From Nitrosomonas sp. HPC101 (GTDB lineage Bacteria > Pseudomonadota > Gammaproteobacteria > Burkholderiales > Nitrosomonadaceae), in NCBI RefSeq assembly GCF_009833125.1, contig NZ_QRCC01000010.1, positions 62,001 through 126,000 of the forward strand: a DNA stretch of 64,000 nucleotides, given 5' to 3'. A model generated the notes under the pieces. The model did no database searches. It saw only the letters and a program-made list of their open reading frames with translations, and was not told where the DNA came from. The position numbers and the translations under genes are program-made. Shown one piece after another: positions 60,604-64,000 of the stretch (within the stretch, counting starts at the first letter, position 1; each line of letters starts with the position of its first letter).

Positions 60604-62475
60604 TTAGTGGATCATTGTTTCAATTTCTCCAGCATGAATATGCTGGTCAATCAGCTTAACCGATTGCTCAATGGCATGATTGAGACTGAAGGCTTCTTCG
60701 GGAGTAAATCGCGTCAATACGATATCTTTCGCCTTGCGTTGATCTCCGGGCCGCCTGACCCCGACACGCACACGGTGGACGGCGTCAGTGCCCAGTGCTG
60801 TAATTACCGAACGAACTCCCCGGTGGCCAGCGTCGCCACCATCGTGCTTAAGTCTGACCTTGCCGAGCTCGAGATCCATATCATCATGAATGAGGGTGCA
60901 GTGGTCGGCAGTGCAGCCATTGTTTGCGAGGAATTGCCGCAGCACCGGGCCAATAACGTTCATATTCGCAGCCGGCTTAAACAACTTGACAGCATTGCCA
61001 TCGATGTTGACTAGACTGATCAGACCTTCATCGATGGTTTCCCAGTGGCCACTGAAACGCTCGGCGATCCGGTCGAGTACTTGATAGCCCGCATTATGAG
61101 GCGTGGCTTCAAATTCTTTGCCGGGATTTCCCAGCCCAACCAGCACGAACGCACCTGGTACAGCCAATTGAGAAGACTTTGGTAAGGAAGTAGAAATCTC
61201 ATCATTCACCGAAACAGTGGCCTGATCAGGTGTATGTTGCGTAGCATCATAAAGATATTTGCAATCATCACAAAATATCTCTAAACCACAACGGTCTCGC
61301 CAGCACTGAATAGGTTGGTTTCGGTCATGGATAAGCCGTATGAGATGATCGGCGGTATTCGATCCTTTAAGAAGCACCAGATCTCCCCTGCGCAATTCAT
61401 TTTTGAGATAGATGGCCGCATCGTGGATATTTGAGAAGCCCTGGAGAGACTGATCATCCTGATCTTTTCTTGCACGAAGAGCGCGATGTGCATTAGATCC
61501 AACAAAAACGACCAGATCTGCATATTGTCTGATTTCTCTCGCAAATTGTTTATATTTTGCGGAAAGATCGCCCGAGAAATCGGATAGTGTTCCGATAACC
61601 GCAACCTTTCTGGGCGAAGCTGCTTGTTTGAGAAAATTTAACGGGGCTTGTAGTGACCAGTACGGCGCTTTCATATCGTCGCGGATAAACACAACCCCCT
61701 CGTCATCGGTGACAATTTGCATCCTGCCTTCTGCAGGCACTGCCTGCTGTAAAACAGGGATGGCCTTTTTCAGTGGGATATCAACAGCTACGGCAACACC
61801 TAAAGCTGCCAATACCGATAATGCCAGATGCGTGCCATGCAGCTGGGTTAGTATTTCGTATTCCTCGCCTTGAAACGCTATCCTCAGCTTTAAAGGCTCA
61901 GGCCAGCAGGACGTGGCAGAGAGTAGTCGAATAGTGGCACCTTCGGCAGCGCCGACCCAAATGACACGGCAGGGGGCGCGTTCCCCGATGGTTTTTACAC
62001 GCGGGTCGTCGATATTCAGGATGGCGACCCCGTTATGGGGTAAACCCGTTATTAATTTTTCCTTTTCCGCGGCAATCCCCTCGATCCCTTTGAACGCTCT
62101 GAAGTGATCACGCCCAATAACTGTCAATATACCGATTTGGGGCTTGAACAATCGCATGGGGAGATCAAGCGCACGGGGTTTTCCGGCCGAAATTTCCAGC
62201 AGGCAGAAACGATGTTGCCTGTCTGTGCGTAATACGGTTTCCGCGACAGCCAAGGCGACGTTGAGGGATTTGAGCGTGCCGCTTACGGGATAAAAAGCGG
62301 AAAGCAGTAAATGACTGAAGTCTTTGGTAGTGGTTTTGCCAGCGCTGCCAGTGATTCCGATGAAGCAGACATTACCCAGACGCTGCCGATGTACCCAGGC
62401 ACGAAAAAAAGTACGCGCTACCTTCGCCTTGTATCGGTAAGTTTCATATAAAGCCTTCATCTGAGTGTAGTGCAT
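60604..62475 (-). CDS. Mur-ligase-like protein fused to a peptidyl-tRNA hydrolase domain
   Basis: 623 residues with three parts. Residues 1-385: a MurF-like ligase with P-loop GITGSAGKTTTK (from 40), ILTVIGRDHFRAFKGIEGIAAEK and GRMQIVTDDEGVVFIRDDMKAPYWSL. The last replaces the usual DDxYNANP loop, so the acceptor site differs from MurF. Residues 390-404: a C-x4-C-x5-C-x2-C motif, probably zinc-binding. Residues 442-623 (bases about 60604-61152): a full peptidyl-tRNA hydrolase with VGLGNPGKEFEATPHNAGY, FKPAANMNVIGPVL, LIHDDMDLELGKVRL and GDAGHRGVRS. The catalytic His and Asp are present. The junction is in frame with no internal stop. Whether Pth cleaves peptidyl-tRNA or a pathway ester is unknown. 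Confidence 0.88.
   Translation of the reverse strand: MHYTQMKALYETYRYKAKVARTFFRAWVHRQRLGNVCFIGITGSAGKTTTKDFSHLLLSAFYPVSGTLKSLNVALAVAETVLRTDRQHRFCLLEISAGKPRALDLPMRLFKPQIGILTVIGRDHFRAFKGIEGIAAEKEKLITGLPHNGVAILNIDDPRVKTIGERAPCRVIWVGAAEGATIRLLSATSCWPEPLKLRIAFQGEEYEILTQLHGTHLALSVLAALGVAVAVDIPLKKAIPVLQQAVPAEGRMQIVTDDEGVVFIRDDMKAPYWSLQAPLNFLKQAASPRKVAVIGTLSDFSGDLSAKYKQFAREIRQYADLVVFVGSNAHRALRARKDQDDQSLQGFSNIHDAAIYLKNELRRGDLVLLKGSNTADHLIRLIHDRNQPIQCWRDRCGLEIFCDDCKYLYDATQHTPDQATVSVNDEISTSLPKSSQLAVPGAFVLVGLGNPGKEFEATPHNAGYQVLDRIAERFSGHWETIDEGLISLVNIDGNAVKLFKPAANMNVIGPVLRQFLANNGCTADHCTLIHDDMDLELGKVRLKHDGGDAGHRGVRSVITALGTDAVHRVRVGVRRPGDQRKAKDIVLTRFTPEEAFSLNHAIEQSVKLIDQHIHAGEIETMIH
61260..62400 (-). repeat. 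Tandem duplication, copy 1 (Mur-ligase part)
   Basis: This segment and 62640-63790 encode the same domain order, with long stretches of near-identical DNA in the central part, e.g. around 61670-61930 and 63050-63310 (shared gccagcaggacgtggcaga). The outer parts are more diverged. It arose by duplication of one gene. Confidence 0.8.
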
Positions 62476-62586
62476 CCGCTTGTTTTCCTTCCTTATTACC
62501 CAGGTTTCAAAGTTGGACGAACTGATTTTTAGCTATTTGCTCAATTATTAGCGAGATTCTTGATAGTGATCTTATAGGAGAATATA

Positions 62587-63888
62587 TCAGTACGATTTTT
62601 CTAGGGAGTTACTTTTTTGATTTGTTTGATAAAGGAACGCGCAGTTCTCGCAGAATATATTTAGTCCACAATTATCTCGCCAGCATTGTATGGGTTTGAT
62701 TCTGTCAAGAAAGATTCGAGCGAAATGACTTGCCCTGCGTGAGCCCTTAAGGAGAACCAGATCACCTTTTTGTAATTCATTTTTTAGATAGGTAGATGCA
62801 TCGTGAATATTCGAGAAAACTTGAAGGGATTGATCATTTATATTTATTCTTGAGCGAAGTGAGTGGTATGCATTTTGATCAACGAAAATAGCTATGTCCG
62901 TATATTTCTGAATTTCTCCGGCCAGTTGTTTGTATACATCGGAACTACTGCCAGAGAAATTGGTTATTGTGCCAATAACAGCAATTTTTCGCGTTGCGGA
63001 AGCTTGCTTAAGAAATTCTAAAGGCGCTTCTAATGACCAAAGTGGTGCTTTCATATCGTCACGGATAAACACGACCTCCTTGTTGTCGCGGACAATTTGC
63101 ATTCTGCCTTCAGTTGGTACCGCTTTCTCCAAAACAGGGATGGTTTTTTCCAGTGGGATGCCGGCAGCTATGGCAACGCCCAAGGCTGCCATTATTGATA
63201 GTGCCAGATGTGTGCCATGCAGCTGAGTGAGCACTTCGTATTTCTCGCCTTCAAACGCGATCATCAGTTTTAAAGGTTCTGGCCAGCAGGACGTGGCAGA
63301 AAGCAGCTGAATGGTGGCACCTTCCGCTTTTCCTACCCAAATGATACGTGCCTGACAACGTTCGCCGATCGCTTTTACACGCGGGTCGTCGATGTTCAGA
63401 ATGGCGATCCCGTCACGGGACAAATTAGTGATTAATTTGCTTTTTTCGGCTGCGATTCCTTCAATGCCAGCACCTTTGAATGCTTGAAAATGGTCGTTGC
63501 CTATAATTGTCAGCACGCCAATATCGGGCTTGAGCATACGCAGCGAAAGATCCATGTAGCCGGGCTGGTGACCAGCAACCTCTGCTATGCAATAGCGGTG
63601 GTGTCGTTTCGTTTCAAGAATGGTTCTGGCGATGAACAGATGTTCATTCTCAGTCTGGGGAGAGGCATGACTTTCAGAGAAGTGAGATAAAATGAGATGG
63701 CTCAGTTCTTTGGTGGTGGTTTTTCCTGCACTGCCCGTGATGCCGATAAAGCAGGTATTACGCATATTTCGGCGATGAAACCAGGCTTGCAGGTAAGTCA
63801 TACCCCGATGAGCCGTCCAATAGTGCTCCTTGAGAACTCGGACGAGCCCTCGCTTACGGTATATCTGCAATTGGTGAAAAAGATGCAT
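62587..63888 (-). CDS. Mur-ligase-like protein, tandem paralogue without the Pth domain
   Basis: 433 residues, clearly a duplicate of the ligase part of the downstream neighbour: P-loop GITGSAGKTTTK at 49-60, ILTIIGNDHFQAF, GIEGIAAEKSKLI, GRMQIVRDNKEVVFIRDDMKAPLWSL. The same C-x4-C-x5-C-x2-C motif begins near residue 402, after which the protein ends. Both copies keep the ATP loop and the RDDMKAP replacement, so both probably use a related, non-MurF substrate. Starts at ATG 63888 and probably leads the minus-strand cluster; the 110-base gap to the next gene is AT-rich. Confidence 0.87.
   Translation of the reverse strand: MHLFHQLQIYRKRGLVRVLKEHYWTAHRGMTYLQAWFHRRNMRNTCFIGITGSAGKTTTKELSHLILSHFSESHASPQTENEHLFIARTILETKRHHRYCIAEVAGHQPGYMDLSLRMLKPDIGVLTIIGNDHFQAFKGAGIEGIAAEKSKLITNLSRDGIAILNIDDPRVKAIGERCQARIIWVGKAEGATIQLLSATSCWPEPLKLMIAFEGEKYEVLTQLHGTHLALSIMAALGVAIAAGIPLEKTIPVLEKAVPTEGRMQIVRDNKEVVFIRDDMKAPLWSLEAPLEFLKQASATRKIAVIGTITNFSGSSSDVYKQLAGEIQKYTDIAIFVDQNAYHSLRSRININDQSLQVFSNIHDASTYLKNELQKGDLVLLKGSRRASHFARIFLDRIKPIQCWRDNCGLNIFCENCAFLYQTNQKSNSLEKSY
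62640..63790 (-). repeat. Tandem duplication, copy 2 (Mur-ligase part)
   Basis: Partner of the segment at 61260-62400; see that entry. The P-loop to cysteine-motif distance is about 350 residues in copy 1 and 353 in copy 2, so few indels have occurred. Confidence 0.8.
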
Positions 63889-64000
63889 GAAGAGTCTACC
63901 CAGGTAATTTGAATGAATATATCTTTTCAGTTGAGGCTAAAATTAATATGGCTTGGAAAGTTCTTTTTAGAGTTAAAAGTTGCGCTACCTTTATCCGCTA

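Noticed and set aside
63948-64000. Possible start of a plus-strand gene (ATG at 63948 behind GAGG) running off the right edge
   Set aside because: Only about 17 codons are visible and they match nothing; it cannot be supported.
1-64000. CRISPR arrays, rRNA genes, prophage modules
   Set aside because: I found no regularly spaced repeats, no rRNA-like sequence and no phage structural genes.

Overview
The window looks like a chromosomal segment of a betaproteobacterium, most probably an ammonia oxidiser of the Nitrosomonas type. That assignment is an inference from gene content (exosortase-A-associated polysaccharide genes, an AddAB-like pair of the beta/gammaproteobacterial type, a DUF1207 outer-membrane protein, moderate GC). 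No ammonia-oxidation marker, rRNA or CRISPR array lies in the window. There is one tRNA gene.

Layout. 1-7.5 kb: a partial CorA Mg2+ channel, AmpD, thymidylate kinase, NhaC antiporter, DNA polymerase III delta' (holB) and a small exported protein. A degraded insert (truncated HNH nuclease, frameshifted membrane protein, IS3-type transposase tail) lies between tmk and holB. 7.6-10.3 kb and 27.4-30.8 kb: the two halves of an AddB/AddA-like helicase-nuclease. Between them are a DUF1207 protein and a complete staphyloferrin-B-type siderophore locus (12.1-26.9 kb). That locus has a promoter overlapped by a Fur-box-like sequence, a structured leader, genes collinear with sbnABCDEFGHI, a TonB-dependent receptor and a PepSY membrane protein likely to act as the ferri-siderophore reductase. 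The genes overlap or nearly abut, so the locus is probably one long operon.

30.8-35.5 kb: a LpxK-Trm112 fusion whose kinase active site is degenerate, then an acyl carrier protein, two exosortase-A-associated hydrolases and a glycosyltransferase. 35.5-51 kb: mostly housekeeping and metabolism (proA, a lipoyl-domain dihydrolipoamide dehydrogenase, porin, a four-cysteine HTH regulator divergent from two small membrane proteins, trpE-gph-rpe, pepP, transaldolase, a peptidoglycan-binding lipoprotein, lysC, tRNA-Ser). A decayed islet follows the tRNA. 52-57.5 kb: more polysaccharide genes (heparinase-like lyase, asparagine-synthase-like protein without the nucleophilic cysteine, exosortase-A-associated O-ligase).

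57.6-63.9 kb, minus strand: the most unusual part. It has a GNAT acyltransferase, two different ATP-grasp proteins and two tandem Mur-ligase-like proteins. Both Mur-ligase-like proteins carry a C-terminal four-cysteine motif, and one is fused in frame to a complete peptidyl-tRNA hydrolase domain. It reads as a candidate, apparently undescribed amide-bond-forming pathway, placed back to back with polysaccharide genes. All functional statements come from reading the translations. No database search was run.
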